Below the pieces are notes generated by a model. That model saw only the letters and a list, made by a program, of their open reading frames with translations, did no database searches and had not been told where the DNA came from. DNA of 64,000 bases from Paraspadella gotoi (taxonomy: Eukaryota; Chaetognatha), in contig CM119266.1 of the NCBI GenBank assembly GCA_051294375.1, positions 15,279,859-15,343,858 on the forward strand, given 5' to 3'. Made by a program: the position numbers and the translations under genes. The first letter of the stretch is position 1. Each line of letters starts with the position of its first letter. Of this stretch, positions 1 through 12,720 are shown piece after piece.

Positions 1-957
1 CTTACCCCATCACGATTCCGTATTCGTTCCCGCCGACGTTTCCTTTTTTTGTCTTGTCGGCCTCGTCGCCGTCGTCGTCGCCGTCNNNNNNNNNNTCGTC
101 GTCGCCGTCGTCGTCGCCATCCTCGGACTTGAAACGAGGCGACGCCGGTTTTTCTCTTTCTCGTCGACGCCGGAAGGTCACCGTCCCTCGGCGTCATCGA
201 CCCCGGCGCGCCCCAGTCTTCCGGTGGGCGCGGTTGACGAGCGGAAAGGTGTCGGCTTCGATTTTTCTCGACTACTAAAAATATTCAGACGACTAACCTA
301 AGTTTAGTTTATTTCTAAACTTTTATCAGACATTCCATTTTTCATTTCCGGTATTGATAAATTAAGAAGTGACCGCTCTCATTAATTCCATTATTTCCAT
401 ACACATTAATTTGAACAGGACCAACTTTTCCAAACACCCTTTACCTACCATCCTATGTACCCCATTTTCTCCTCTCTCCCCCCAGTCCCTCCCTTCTTAA
501 TTCCTTAATCCCATCCCATCTCGCCCGATTCTCAAGAACCCCGGGGGCTAAAGAAGGCGCTTCGACCAAATCCTGCCCCCCGGGCTGACCCCTTTGCCCC
601 TTTATTTTTCCTGGACTCTCCCCTCACCCCCTCTTTTCTCTTCTCTTCCCTCAAATTCCCCCCCCCCCTCCTTTTTTTGGCCTCCAAGGTTGATTCTCCA
701 GGTCGACGCGATTCTGACCCAAAACCCATCAACTCTCATTATCGTCGCCCGCGTTTTGTCTTCGCCGCCTTTCTCCGANNNNNNNNNNTGTATGAAATCG
801 ATTCATTCGTTTCGGGTCGAGTTTTTCTTTTCCTTGATTTTTTTTTCATCGTAAAGAGAAGAAAAAGAAGGGAAACTTACCAGAGCGCATCAAGAAAAAC
901 TTACCCAACCAAGAAAGAGTCACGTTTTTGCGAGCGGAGGAATTGGCGTAACCTATC

Positions 958-988
<31 letters not shown>

Positions 989-3166
989 NNNNNNNNNNNN
1001 NNNNNNNNNNNNNAAAGATGACTGCGGCTCTAAATATACAATTCCATTAATAAAAAATACGACACTTACCTAGCGAGTTTAAATTTGAACAGTTGATCTC
1101 TTTTTTTAATACTTTTTTCTTTCCAAACTACATTTCCTCTCTTATTCCTTACGCAATCTTCTATTGTCCACTCTTTCCGTAAATAAAGGACACAAAAATC
1201 CCAATAGTCCTCTCTTTTAAGCCCCGGGTATTATCAAAATCACTATATCAAACCAAACCATTGGGCTTCTTCCTTTCCCCCACTGTTTGCTTGGAATATT
1301 TTTAAAAAGAATCACTTAAATACGAGATCACTCATTTTTCCACAACGAATCTTCTGCTCCGATTTTCTCTAAGAATATCAATTAAAAAAGAAAATACAAT
1401 CGTTCGGGGGCTAAGTAGAATGGCGCGTTTCCGACCTGGCGACAAACTATTCCCTGGGCCCCGCCGGGCGCTTGACGACCGGTAACCTTTAGCCCCCTTT
1501 ATTTTTCACCCTGGGACCAACACTAGTTCCTCTACCCCGTCCCGCTCACACCCCTCTTTTCCTCCTTAAAACGCTTCTTTCCCCTTTTTCAAAAATCCCA
1601 CCCGCGCTGTTTGGCCGTCGCCCTTTGCTCCTTTTTTGGCCTCGATCAAGGTTTGATTCTCCCACTCCAGGTCGACCGCGCATTCTGACCCAACAAACGG
1701 CCATCAACTCCTCTTTATCTTTTTGTCGCCCGCGCAGCCGGCCTTTCTCCGATCTACCGTCTCTCCCGGCTTCTGTCTCATGCTTTTGGATTTATGTTAG
1801 AGGGATTTAAGAGACCGAGTAGAGATGTATGTAGGAGAAAAAGATTATGATGATTGTCCACGAGCCCTGGAATGAGAGATTGGAGGGAAAAAGAGAGTCA
1901 GGGCCAAGAAAACCAGAAAGAGAAGGTGTACCAGGCCGACCAGAGATGAAGGAGCAGCCAGGAGAGGGTAGAGTGTTTTTGACCGCCGGAGAGGGAGGGA
2001 AGGGAGACGAGACAGCCCAGAGGATAAGGGGACGGGGAGGAGATCTGGCTGCATGGCTGGGGAGGGTGGGAAAAACGAGCACAGAGACATAGAGCTAAGA
2101 GAAAGTCAGCCGGTAAGAGAGATGACCGGAGACGAGAGAGAAGAAGAGAGAAGAGAGGAGAGACGACGAAGAGAGAGAGAGATCAGATTAAAGTGAAGAA
2201 GAAAAAACGAAACCGGACCAGAAGGCCAAAGTGGAAGACATAAATCACACCCGCTCTAATATTTTCCTTCTCTTGTGTTTTTTTTTACCTCCAATCCAAA
2301 CAAAATGTATTGTATAACCTCGTATTCATAGTTTTCTGGCCCTCGAGTTCTTTCTTTTCCTTGATTTTTCTTTCTCAATCGTCAAAGAGAAGAAAATCAC
2401 ACATATCCGTCCGGAACTTACCTCAGCCGATCATCCCAAGCACATCAATTCACTTACCCATCACCAAAGTAAAGAGTCCACGTCTTTTTCGCGAGCCCGA
2501 GGAATTTGGCGTCAACATATTCGTCCCCCTTCTCTCTCTCTCTCTCTCTCTCCTCTCCTCTCTCTCTCTCTTTCCTCTCTCTCCTTCTTCTCATCTTTCT
2601 TCTCTTCCTCTCTTCTCTCTCTTCTCTCTCTCTCTCTCTTGTCTTTTTGTCTTTTCTTTTTCCTCAAAATCTCCACCTCATTTTCTTTCCCACCATTTTT
2701 CTATATTTGCAATTACTTTGTGCTCGCCGCCCGAAAATCCCTTATTTCGCCAATTTTCCGGGTTTTTTTTCTTCCTCTTTTCCTCTTCGGCGCTCACCTT
2801 TTTTTCCCCTTTCCGCCGCCATCTTCCTCTTCTTCTTCATCTTCCGCCTCCTCTTCCTCCTCCTCCTTTACACTAGTTGTATTTCCGAAACGTAGTGTTC
2901 GATTTACGCGATAGATTTTTCTCTTTTTTTTCCCTCTCTTTCTTTCTCTCTCGCTCTCTCTCCCTCGTAGTTTTCTCCTTTCACCGTGAGACCCGTACAT
3001 TTTAATTCACAAAAACTTAAAATGAAAGGTTTGGTAACGTCAACCCTTCTTTAAAATGGTTACGCGAGCGTATTCTATGAATCGCTTCTCTTGTTTCATC
3101 GGAGGGACGAGAACGCGCGTGAGCGACGCAGCAGCCGCAGGGGACGACGACGAAACATCAATCGCT

Positions 3167-3197
<31 letters not shown>

Positions 3198-3268
3198 TGC
3201 TCTCTCTCTCTCCTCTCTCTCTCTCTTCTCCTCTCTCTCTCTTCCTCTCTTCTTACTCTCCGTCTCTT

Positions 3269-3302
<34 letters not shown>

Positions 3303-3685
3303 CTCTTCTTCTCTCTCTCTCTCATAAAAAGAGGAAGAGAGCTCCTTTTAGTCCGAACGAACGTACGCACATACGAACGAAGATGAGAAAGAAAAAAGAA
3401 ACAGATTTTAACTACTACTCAATGAGGGACACACGAATAAGTGATTTCAATTACATTTGATCGAATGAATTATACATTTACATATTAAATCAAGTTGCTT
3501 TTCGTTCGATTGATTGTTTGATCGAATATCGAATGCCAGCTCGGTTCCACAAAGCTTGTAGACAAATTTGAAACCAAATAAAATATCAAATGATCGCTTT
3601 CATTATTAGTTCACCAATGACTTTAAAATTTCAATCTTGGTATGAACAAACTCAATATAACTATCTCTTCCCCTTTGTCCTTCAG
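1..3685. other. Low-complexity, gap-containing upstream stretch; no gene recognised
   Basis: No exon could be supported here. The stretch holds a TCG-rich repeat broken by a 10-N gap at 86-95, further gaps at 779-788 and 989-1013, (CT)n tracts near 2,531-2,640 and 3,170-3,325, and two diverged copies of one sequence (about 540-988 and about 1,410-2,560). The bases just before 3,686 form the polypyrimidine tract and acceptor of the zinc-finger exon, so this region is probably intron of that gene. Its base quality looks poor: copies differ by many small indels. Confidence 0.6.
540..2560. repeat. Diverged direct duplication (copy A 540-988, copy B 1,410-2,560)
   Basis: Both copies share, in the same order: GGGGGCTAA near the start, a C-rich stretch, TTTTTTTGGCCTC, a TTGATTCTCC block, CCAGGTCGAC, a TCTGACCCAA block, GCCTTTCTCCGA, then TTTTCCTTGATTTTT, AAAGAGAAGAAAA and a (CT)n tail. 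Copy A carries a 10-N gap at 779-788 where copy B has about 540 bp of extra G+A-rich sequence. The differences are mostly single-base indels, more like two unpolished versions of one locus than an aged duplication. Confidence 0.65.
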
Positions 3686-3994
3686 GCGGATCGAGCGGCG
3701 AGGAATCTCGGTCCGGGTCGGCGGAGTTCAGTCAGCAGCAGCACGCCGCCGCTCTGGCGCAGGCGCAAGCGGCGGCGATGGCGGCGGCGGCGGCCGCGGG
3801 TCTCGTCCCGCCGGCGTTCCTCGACATGCTGCCGGGCATCGCGCCACCGCCCACCGACTCCGCCAATTCCCGCGACGCCGGCGCCGACGCGACGACGCCG
3901 CCAAATCTCAACCCGGCGTTCTTCTCGCAGTCAATGTTCAGCGCCATGCCCGCCACGGCGGCGGCGGCTATTATGACCCCGGGACTTTTTCCAG
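3686..3994 (+). CDS. Internal exon of zinc-finger (zfh-2/ZFHX-like) gene, Ala/Gln/Pro-rich
   Basis: A 309-bp exon bounded by a clean acceptor (pyrimidine tract then CAG before 3,686) and a consensus donor (CCAG followed by GTGAGT at 3,995). It is open in one frame and encodes a low-complexity segment: a GSSGEESRSGS start, a Gln/Ala stretch, a run of Ala, LVPPAFLDMLPGIAPPP, and it ends MTPGLFP. The exon ends after one base of a codon. The exon at 20,609 begins with the other two bases, giving a continuous LFP-GLIPFDP join, so I assign both to one gene. Such Ala/Gln/Pro linkers are usual between the zinc fingers and homeodomains of ZFHX proteins, but no DNA-binding domain lies in this exon. Exons further 5' are outside the window or lost in the gapped region. 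Confidence 0.6.
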
Positions 3995-4230
3995 GTGAGT
4001 TTTTTTTCTTTCTTATCTTTTTTTCTTTCTGTGTCACTTTCTTTCTTTTTTTTTCTCTGGTTTCTTTCTTTCTTGTTTAAATTATTTTTTTTCTTTAGTC
4101 GCTCTTGATATGAAACAAAAAATAATGAAGAAATATTCATGAAATTTTGTTAAAAGCCCCCAAAAAAGAATTCGTTTCGTGTCCGCCAAGTTCTCTCTAA
4201 TTTGCATACGTAGAATGTTCTCGCTGAGAG

Positions 4231-4267
<37 letters not shown>

Positions 4268-4270
4268 AGA

Positions 4271-4308
<38 letters not shown>

Positions 4309-4761
4309 AAACGAGGCGAGAGAGCGCAGGGTACAAAGATTTAGTCCCCGCCTCCTCGTCCTCATCCTTCCCTTAACTCCGGTGCATCGTCGCTGGTTCG
4401 CATAAATTTCCATACAAATTGCAAAATTTCGCTTTCGTTGTCGCCGTCGTTGTCGTCGTTGTCGTTTCGTCATCGTCTTCATCTCCCCTCTTCTGTTTTT
4501 TCACGCCGAGCGCCAGAGTTTATCATTAGTCGGGTTGTTCTTAAGCGCGGCCGTGAACCCTCCCCTCTTTTCTCGCGACTCCCACCCCCTTTCTTACGAG
4601 GGCGAAAGATGAACGAGTTTTTTAGAGTCGCGTAAAAACCTGTTCTTTAATCGTAGCAATAAAGAAAAATTCGTTACTGAACTCGGCGCGATGTTGTAGA
4701 AGAAGAGGGGAGCGAGGAAGGTTGTAAGGATGTGACTCTTTCGTCTCTTTCCTTTCCCCTT
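3995..4761. other. Intron sequence with GA microsatellite
   Basis: Follows the donor at 3,995. It holds a T-rich stretch, a (GA)n tract with interruptions (about 4,226-4,310) and otherwise unique sequence up to the point where the left inverted-repeat arm begins. No gene is supported; the (GA)n open frames encode only Arg-Glu repeats. Confidence 0.6.
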
Positions 4762-5437
4762 CTTTTTGCATCGAAACATTCAAGGTTTGAATGAATAAAT
4801 AAATACGAATAAAAGAAAAAAACCTTTGTTAGGTTATTTAAAACTTTTGATAACTTTTACGATTTTTTTCATCTTTTGGAAAAGTTTAATACTAAAAAAA
4901 AAGAGAAAAAAATTGTATGGTATATGTATAGTACTTTAGACACGTCAACTAGAAAATGAAATGGTAGAAATCTCAGTGTGAGAATGAAATAGTAAATTTT
5001 CCCAAAAACTTTTTTGGTGGGTATGAGGGAGCTTAAAAGATTGAAGGATAGATAAAAAGATAGAAAGATAGACGGACAATTAAAAGTCTCAATCGGCGAA
5101 AAGTCGCCAGAAAAGATGTTGTCATTTAAAAGAGAAAATAAAAGTTCAGTAACTCTTTTTGCGCCGATCAGCGATGATTACGTAACTTCGTTCGTTTGTA
5201 TACATTATATATATTATCGTATGGGAATAGTTTTAAAGTCGGGGGAGGATTGAAATTCAAAATCATCGTCGTCGTCTTCGCTTTTTCTTTTTTTTTGAAT
5301 TAAATAAAGTACGAAAGCCGTTATGAGAGATGCATCCTTCTTTCGTTTTCATATGATAACGACACAGTAATAAAAAAATAATTTACTAATATAATCGGGA
5401 ATGAGGGCAAATGGAAAGAGAATTTGCTAATCTCTTA

Positions 5438-7165
5438 TCAGTGATCGCGCCCGACCAAACCGTGGTCCGCTTTGCCCGACGGCTCCTGGAAAGAGAGTTG
5501 CCTGGCGGGCGAGTGAGAGAGGGCGGCGGCGGCGAGGGCGAGGAGGCGGCGACGCGAGCGGCGGCGTTGGCGGCGGCGCCGGTGGCGGCGGTGGCGGGCC
5601 GCAATACGGGCGACGCCTGCGAGGAGTGACTCGAGTTCGGAGTGACGCAGTTGGAGTTGGAGGACGAGACGAGGAAGTGGGAGGGGTTGACCGCCAGAAT
5701 GTTGCCCGATACCGAGGACGGGCTGTAAGGGGGGCGAGAGGTAACGGGACGGAGAGGGGAAAGAGATAGAAAAGGGGTAATTTTAAAAACTCGAGTTAGT
5801 ATTTATCAGCCATAATCCCATTTATTTATTTATTTATTAATTTTTTATTTAATTTTTATATTTATTTTTAATTGTCACATTTATTTCTTTATATGGGATT
5901 TATAATTATTACTTTTATTTATTTATATATTATATATTTTGTACCAAGGATTCCTCTTCTCCCACAAACTCACCTCGGCGAATCGGCAACCGGGTGCCCT
6001 GCTCTCCCATCGGGTGCCCGGCCTCTCCCGGCGATGCCCGGCATCGACAACCCATCATCCTTTGGCCGTGATGTGATGATGATGCATCTGTCCACCGCCG
6101 ACGCTGCCCTCCAGCGGCGACGAGCGGTCGTTGCTGTAGTCGTTGACCGGCGTCACCGGCGTTGCGGCCGATGGGTGATGGTCGGGCGGCGCCAGAGTCG
6201 TTACCGCGCGTCGACGAGGACGTCGACGACGCCGGCGCCGCGGAGGACTTGGCGCCGCCGCGGCTTCCGGCGCCGGCGGCGCGGGCGTGCCCGTCCGATT
6301 CGCAGTGAAAGGCGAACTCGGACTGAGTGGAGAAGGCGTCGGCGCAGACGGAGCAGCGGTACTGCAGCTGCTCCAGCTTGGGGATTCGGTCGAAGAGAGG
6401 ATCGGAGTCGGGGGTGGCTGAAAATGGGGGAGGAGGAACATCGTACATCGTGGCTTATGTGTTTTGTGCAACCGAAATAACCTTTTCTATGAAAATTGCA
6501 AAACTACTACTAACTTTAACGATTAGTTTTATTTTATTTTGTAATATTATGACGGAGGATACAATACAAGGTTAAAAATACTTTCCGGCGTAGATTTATA
6601 ATTAGATATCAATCTTTCTTTTGTTTCTGCATCAATTCCATTGCCTACATTTTCTTTCATTTCTCCTCGGTTTTCGTGATTTTCCTTTCCCTCCTTCTCA
6701 CCTTTATCCTTGTCACCGTAGCACGAGGTCTTCACGTGATGCTCACACTGATCGCGTCCAGGATAGACCATGTGACATTTGCGACAGATGTAACCCACGT
6801 CGACCATGTGCTCGGCGGCGACGACGAAATCGGAGGCTGACACGCAGTCTTTGAGATCAGCGAACTCCTAATGATTCGAAAATCAAACAATCAATTGAAT
6901 AAAAAGTTAATTTTTTAATTTTGATTAATTTCTTTTTTTTCTCCAATCTCTTTCGAATCGATCAGCGTTTAATGAATGACAGAAACTATCATTAAAAAAA
7001 ATGAATATTTCAATCGATCAATCACTCACTTTGCAGTCCTGCGTGTAGTAGGCGCATTTGCTTCCCAAATCGAGAGTTTCTTTGAGACGCACTTGATGGC
7101 CTCCTGAGGAATCTGAAGCAGAGCCAGAGGCGTGCCGTGGATGGTGGGGTCGAAGGGGATCAAGC
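5438..7165 (-). pseudogene. Inverted, frameshifted copy of the last four zinc-finger-gene exons
   Basis: On the - strand, exon equivalents lie at 7,165-7,030, 6,867-6,702, 6,417-5,974 and 5,722-5,438, with the same splice sites as the + copy. The fragment lacks the exon at 3,686. Lengths are 136, 166, 444 and 285 bp against 137, 166, 445 and 289 in the right arm. One C is missing in the first exon (AAATCGAGAG against AAATCCGAGAG), one C is gained in the third after GNDSGAA, and one C is missing in the last after PPPPSL, so the frame is lost repeatedly. One substitution changes RILKLEQ to RIPKLEQ. Either a non-functional duplicate, or unpolished sequence of the same locus assembled backwards. 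The indels in C or G runs favour sequencing error. Confidence 0.7.
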
Positions 7166-7348
7166 CTGGTCAGATGAGGGTGGGGACGGGGTCAAGTCAC
7201 TCATTATAATTTTTTGCTTGAAAAAGATAATATGATTTTGGCTCTACATTAAAATAAATTTTTTTGGGGTAAAATCGAGAGATTGCTCATAAAGTTTTTA
7301 GAAAGAGAATTATCGTATTTTAAAAATGTTCTCTCTGTTTTTTTTTTT

Positions 7349-7380
<32 letters not shown>

Positions 7381-8737
7381 TTTTCTTCTTCTTTCTTTCT
7401 TTCTTTCTTTTTTTTTCTTTTTTTCTTTCTTTTTTTTTTTTTTCTTTTTTTCTTTCTTTTTTCCTTTTCCCTCTCTATCTTTCGCTGAAAGGAGGTTAAA
7501 ACGAGAAATAAAGAGGGTGAAAAAGAGTGGTAAGTCTTGGCGTGGGGGTGTGCGCGAGGGCCGGAGGGGCGTTGAGTTTATTGCTTCATTTCTACGTCAT
7601 CGTGAGTGACGGAAGAAGGAAATAAAAAGAAAAGAAAAGAAAAGAAAAAAAGAAAGGCTGGCCGAGGCGAAACGGGGTCGAGGGGGCGCGACACAAGGAG
7701 GAAGAGGAGGAAGAGGAGGGGAAGAGGATGAGGAGAAAAAGGAGAAAATGAGGCCGAGGAGAAAGCGGAAGCATGAGGAGAAAGTTTTATGAGACCGAAG
7801 GCCAAAGCAGTCGAGGGGGAAAAATAGTAAAAAGTAAAGAAAAAGTTCTCGGCCGACGAACCACCAAAGACGGGCATCAGTAAATACTCGCAGTAATACT
7901 CCAAAGTTTTTACACGACTTTATGCTCGCTTTCACTTCGGGCGGCTTTGGAGTTTGTTCTCTTCTTTTAAGTAAAGACTTTGTTTGCGAAAACGAAAGTA
8001 TATCGCATAAAAATGGACAACAAAAGAGAAAATAGCGAAAGAAAAAAAAAATAAAGGGAAGGGATTAGGAAAGGGAAGCCGTTGAAAGGTGAATGGGGGC
8101 GAGTAACGGGGCGGGTGGGTTCTAAGCGGGGAAGGGGGTTCTGCCCGGTGGGGAGCCGGGTTTCGTAGTAGCGGCCGGAATCGGTTCCGGCTGCATCGGC
8201 ATTGACGGGGATCAAAACGGCCAAAAAGAAAACCCTCGCGGCGGTCGGACTCGAAATCCCCGCTCCGAAATTCTCGGTCGTCGAGGGATTTTGAAGCCGG
8301 AAATGCGAAGGGCGGAGTCGCGCGGAAGAGTGGGGGTGGGAAAGATGGGAGAGAAGGGGGCGTGGCCCTCGGTAGTACGCGTCGGTCGTAAAAACGTCGG
8401 TAGTTAGAAGAGCGTAGAAGGCGAAGGAAAAATACCATCATTTACGGAAAGATAGAAGGAAAGAAAGCAATAGATATTGGACTTATGACTTATGAGCTTA
8501 TGAGCCAGTTTACAAGTTTCGTTATGTTAAAACGAACGTTTAACGACGATCACCATCTTTGTCTTTCCATTTTTTTTATCTTTCGCAAACCATTTGCATA
8601 AAGTTAATAGTTAAAAATTCGATGGGAAAAGTTAATTGGAAATATGTTAGTAATTTTTAGTTGATTAACAAAGGAAAAATTGTTTTTATCGAATAAAGAA
8701 TAATAAACTTTATAGCAACCAACATAATGGATATATT

Positions 8738-8850
<113 letters not shown>

Positions 8851-9537
8851 ATTGGTTCCAGCGTGACAAAGACTGTCACGTTGACGAAGACGCCACGGAC
8901 GCGTCAACGTCACCGAAAAACGGGAAGAGGATGGAACCGAACGGTTAAGGATCCCGTTTTTACGCGCCGCAAAATTTTCGTCGTCGTCATCTCGATTTTT
9001 GTTATCGAGTACGAAGGATCTGTCAATAACCCGCGCAGGATAGACGCCGGCGACGTCAACCTCGCCCAACCTAGCGCCCTCTGCTTCTCCCACATCTCCC
9101 ACTCTCCCTTCCCCGTCGTCGCAATTCTCGGCGGCGGCGGGCATCGGGCAGCGGTTTCATGAAAGAGAAGAGGGGGGGCGGAAATAAGAGCGAAGGGGGT
9201 TAATGCCCAAGAATTAAAATTCCTCACGTCAAGGAAAAAAAAATTGAACGTGGATTTTCCGAGTTTCGATGGTGAAAGACTCAAAGACAGAGGTTGAGGT
9301 CGAGAGGCAGTTGCGAAATAAGGGAGAGATTCATTGCATATTTCGTTCGTATTTAGATTAAAAAAATGATTTTTAGATAACATATCGTTATAAACTATTA
9401 CTAATTAGTATTGTATTAGAGCCGGAAAATAAGACGATGCCTGTGGCAATGGTTTTGTAGGAGGCGGCGATCGCGAAATTGACCGAGAAAGTGAACCAGA
9501 GTCGGACGTCAACTCAAAAACTCCTTTTCTTCGTTTG

Positions 9538-9571
<34 letters not shown>

Positions 9572-9875
9572 CAGACCAGACCGCCCTACCCCAACTCCTT
9601 CCGCCCAAAACTCATTCCTTCACCGTCAGCCGTCGCCCTTCAGAGGCAGGTAGGGGCGGTGAAAAACGGGTGGCTCGTCCAAGGCCGAGATCACTTTCAC
9701 TCTCTCACAAAAAATTTTATTTAACTTTATTCGCTTTTATGCTCTCTCTCTCTCGCGCTCGCTCTTTCTCCCTCTTTCGTTTCGATAAACGAAATATTTC
9801 TGAATGAAACTTCATCTCGAAATCCACGGGCGTTCAACTGAGGCGAATGAATAAGAAAAACGTTAACGGTTTTTG

Positions 9876-9965
<90 letters not shown>

Positions 9966-10269
9966 TGAGAGAGAGAGAGAGGAGAAATAAATCTAGTTTT
10001 TTAGTCGATTTTATGATTTTTTATTCGTTATTTTCAAGACGTTAAGTATTCGTGGCTGGACTCCCGCTAAATTCGAAATTGCATCGCCGATATTTTTTTC
10101 CGCTGGATCTGGCGTTTTATTTTTGGTCGCGAAGTTTGACGAGAATAGAAAATGGGGGGGGGCGGCAGAGGGGGGCGGCTCAAGGAAAAATCGTGGAAAC
10201 CGATAGAAACGAAGCGATTATGTGGGCTCAATCATTCCTTGGATATTATACTTTCTCTCTCACTTCCTC

Positions 10270-10303
10270 TCTCTCTTTCTTTCTCTCTCTCTCTCTCTCT
10301 CTC

Positions 10304-10366
<63 letters not shown>

Positions 10367-10416
10367 CTCTCTCTCTCTTCTCTCTCTCTCTCTCTCTCTT
10401 CTCTCCTCTCTCTCTG
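10270..10416. repeat. (CT)n microsatellite, interrupted
   Basis: A CT run with TTCTC and CC interruptions. The mirror (GA)n lies at about 14,729-14,885 in the right arm. The two differ in the number and order of interruptions. Confidence 0.9.
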
Positions 10417-11941
10417 AAAGTTTGATGCAAGCAGCAGGTGCGACTTCGTCTTAGTGCCGGCTAAAAACCAAGCATTTGACTATCGACGACGCACGACGAC
10501 AACAAAGCGGGAATCTCGTACACAATACCGCCGCGATAATCGCCGCATTTTTGATCGCCCCACGCCGCCACCCCCCCTCCCAGGCGTGATCCCTCTCCGC
10601 CCTCCCAAATTCACCCGCCCTCCGGATGTTCGGACCCGGATGCAGCTGCTGACTCCGCAGATTGGAATCGAGCGCCGAGAAGAATTTGGCATTTTGATTT
10701 AAGCTTTTCCTTCGCCGTAAACAGAAAGGGGAAAAGGTTCAACTTTACCCCGTCGCCGCCGCCGACGCCGCCGACGCCGCTCAACCGCCGTAGCCGCCGC
10801 CGACCCGCCCGCCATCGCCGCCGGAGATGAGAGGCGAATAAAAGCCACGAAGGAATCGAGTTGCTTACTCTCTCCGCCGCGAGGAAAACTCGGTAATAAA
10901 ATTGTAACAGCTTGTAACCGTCGGCAACAACGACAATTGTTTATTGTAGCTTGGGTAGCATATTTTACATATTCTCCACCGAAAAAATACACAGCGCACA
11001 CGTTTGCGATTTTGCTTAGTCGCTCACGAAATATAATTATTTAGCGGCAGATGCGGTGGCCGCAGCGGCGGAGGCGGCGGAAGAGACACACCCAAATATT
11101 TTGCTGCAGGGTGTAACGCGAGGAAGATGCGGAAAAAATCTCATTAACTCTATTTTGGTCCTCGTCGTTATCGTCGTTATCGTCGTCGTAGTCGTATAAT
11201 CCCCTTCAACTCGTCACAAAATTAGGCGCGATTTCGATGCTAATAATAATTCGTCGCATCTGAAGGCGGAGCCGGGGAGAGAGAGAGAGGCGCTACATCC
11301 GGGAGAGAGAAGCGCCGAAATCGGACGAGACGCGACAGATGACGCCGGGAGATGGAAGACGACGCCGGGGCGGTTGGCGGAGGGAAATGCCGATAGAGAC
11401 ATCAGGACGATTGCCGGGACAAATACTGGTAAGTATTTCGGTAGAGGTAGGAGAAAAGGGGCCTTCTTAGCACGGTCACCAAATATGACAAATGAAGAAA
11501 ATAAAAAAATATTTTAAACTTAAAATAGAGCGAGGCAAAGCAAAATTATGAGAGTGGGAAACGTGACGAGTTTTTAAATAAAATTGATTGCGAAGCGGTG
11601 AAAAATAAGAGTTTCGTTGTCAGCGCAAGAATAAAGAAAATCCACAGTCGCACCCCTAACCCGCTCTCTCTACCCCAGGCCCTTGGGGCTTGTTTTCAAC
11701 ACGCCGACACATGCAAGCTGCAACGAAGACGACGACGCGACGACGACGGAGAAAATTTCAATCTAAAACTTTAACGAGGTTTCAATCAAAGACGCGGAGG
11801 CTTTATGAATTTCATCTCATAAGAGGCTGATATGCGAAAGAGCTTGATTTAAAAAGCAAAGTTGCGGAAGTTTTCAGACCCCGAAAAAAAGAGGGGGATG
11901 ACAGAGTGAGGGAGAGAGAGAGAGTGGAGGGAGGAGGGAGG

Positions 11942-11973
<32 letters not shown>

Positions 11974-11986
11974 AGAGAGAGAGAGA

Positions 11987-12045
<59 letters not shown>

Positions 12046-12302
12046 AAATATAACGAGACTAAAAAAGGTCGCCTTTATGTATGAGGACAAAAAAAGGGAG
12101 GCGTGGGAGGGAAAAATTATTAATTTTTTTGTTTATTTATTAAATTTTTCGTTTATTTATTAATTTTAGAAATATTTTTGCGTTAGGTAAGTTCCCCCTC
12201 CGCATATCCTCCATGCGATGAGGAAATTAAAATTAATTTATCTTTCTAAATTTATTCTTTGCGTCGCATTTTTGGTGGGAAACGAGGAAGAAAGAAAATA
12301 AG

Positions 12303-12310
12303 AAAGAAGG

Positions 12311-12395
<85 letters not shown>

Positions 12396-12720
12396 AGAGC
12401 TTCAAGTCAACTCCTTCATGATTAGTTCCATTAGCATAGAAAACGAATCCCAAAAAAATTCTAATTGCGTCCGCTCGCTCTAAAAATCTAAAAAGAAAGG
12501 AAAAAAAAAAAACTGGCGCAGCTTTTTCGCTACGTAGCGCCTTGCAGACGACGCGCGGAGCGCGGATCGGGCGGATTCCCTGGGAATTACCCTCGCGCGA
12601 CGCGCCTGCCTTGTTAAACCCTTTAACGCTGAAGAAATGGGGATGATGAAGGGGGTGGGGGGAACAAAGATCCTCGCTTAGGAGGGAGAGGGGTGNNNNN
12701 NNNNNNNNNNNNNNNNNNNN
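12303..12720. other. Spacer at the centre of the inverted repeat, with assembly gap
   Basis: Contains a (GA)n tract (about 12,314-12,390) and about 300 bp present only once, ending in a 25-N gap at 12,696-12,720. No gene recognised. The gap falls exactly where the second arm starts, so the join between the arms is not supported by continuous sequence. Confidence 0.7.

Noticed and set aside
2310-3460. Open frames rich in Ser-Leu or Arg-Glu repeats over (CT)n/(GA)n tracts (also at 8.6-8.9, 10.1-10.4, 14.7-15.0, 49.3-49.8, 51.7-52.0, 53.3-53.6 and 55.1-55.6 kb)
   Set aside because: A pure CT or GA run has no stop codon in any frame, so long frames arise automatically. No domain, splice structure or start context supports them.
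5411-5629. + strand Gly/Ala/Arg-rich open frame
   Set aside because: It is the antisense of the Ala/Pro-rich last exon of the zinc-finger gene copy; high G+C removes stops.
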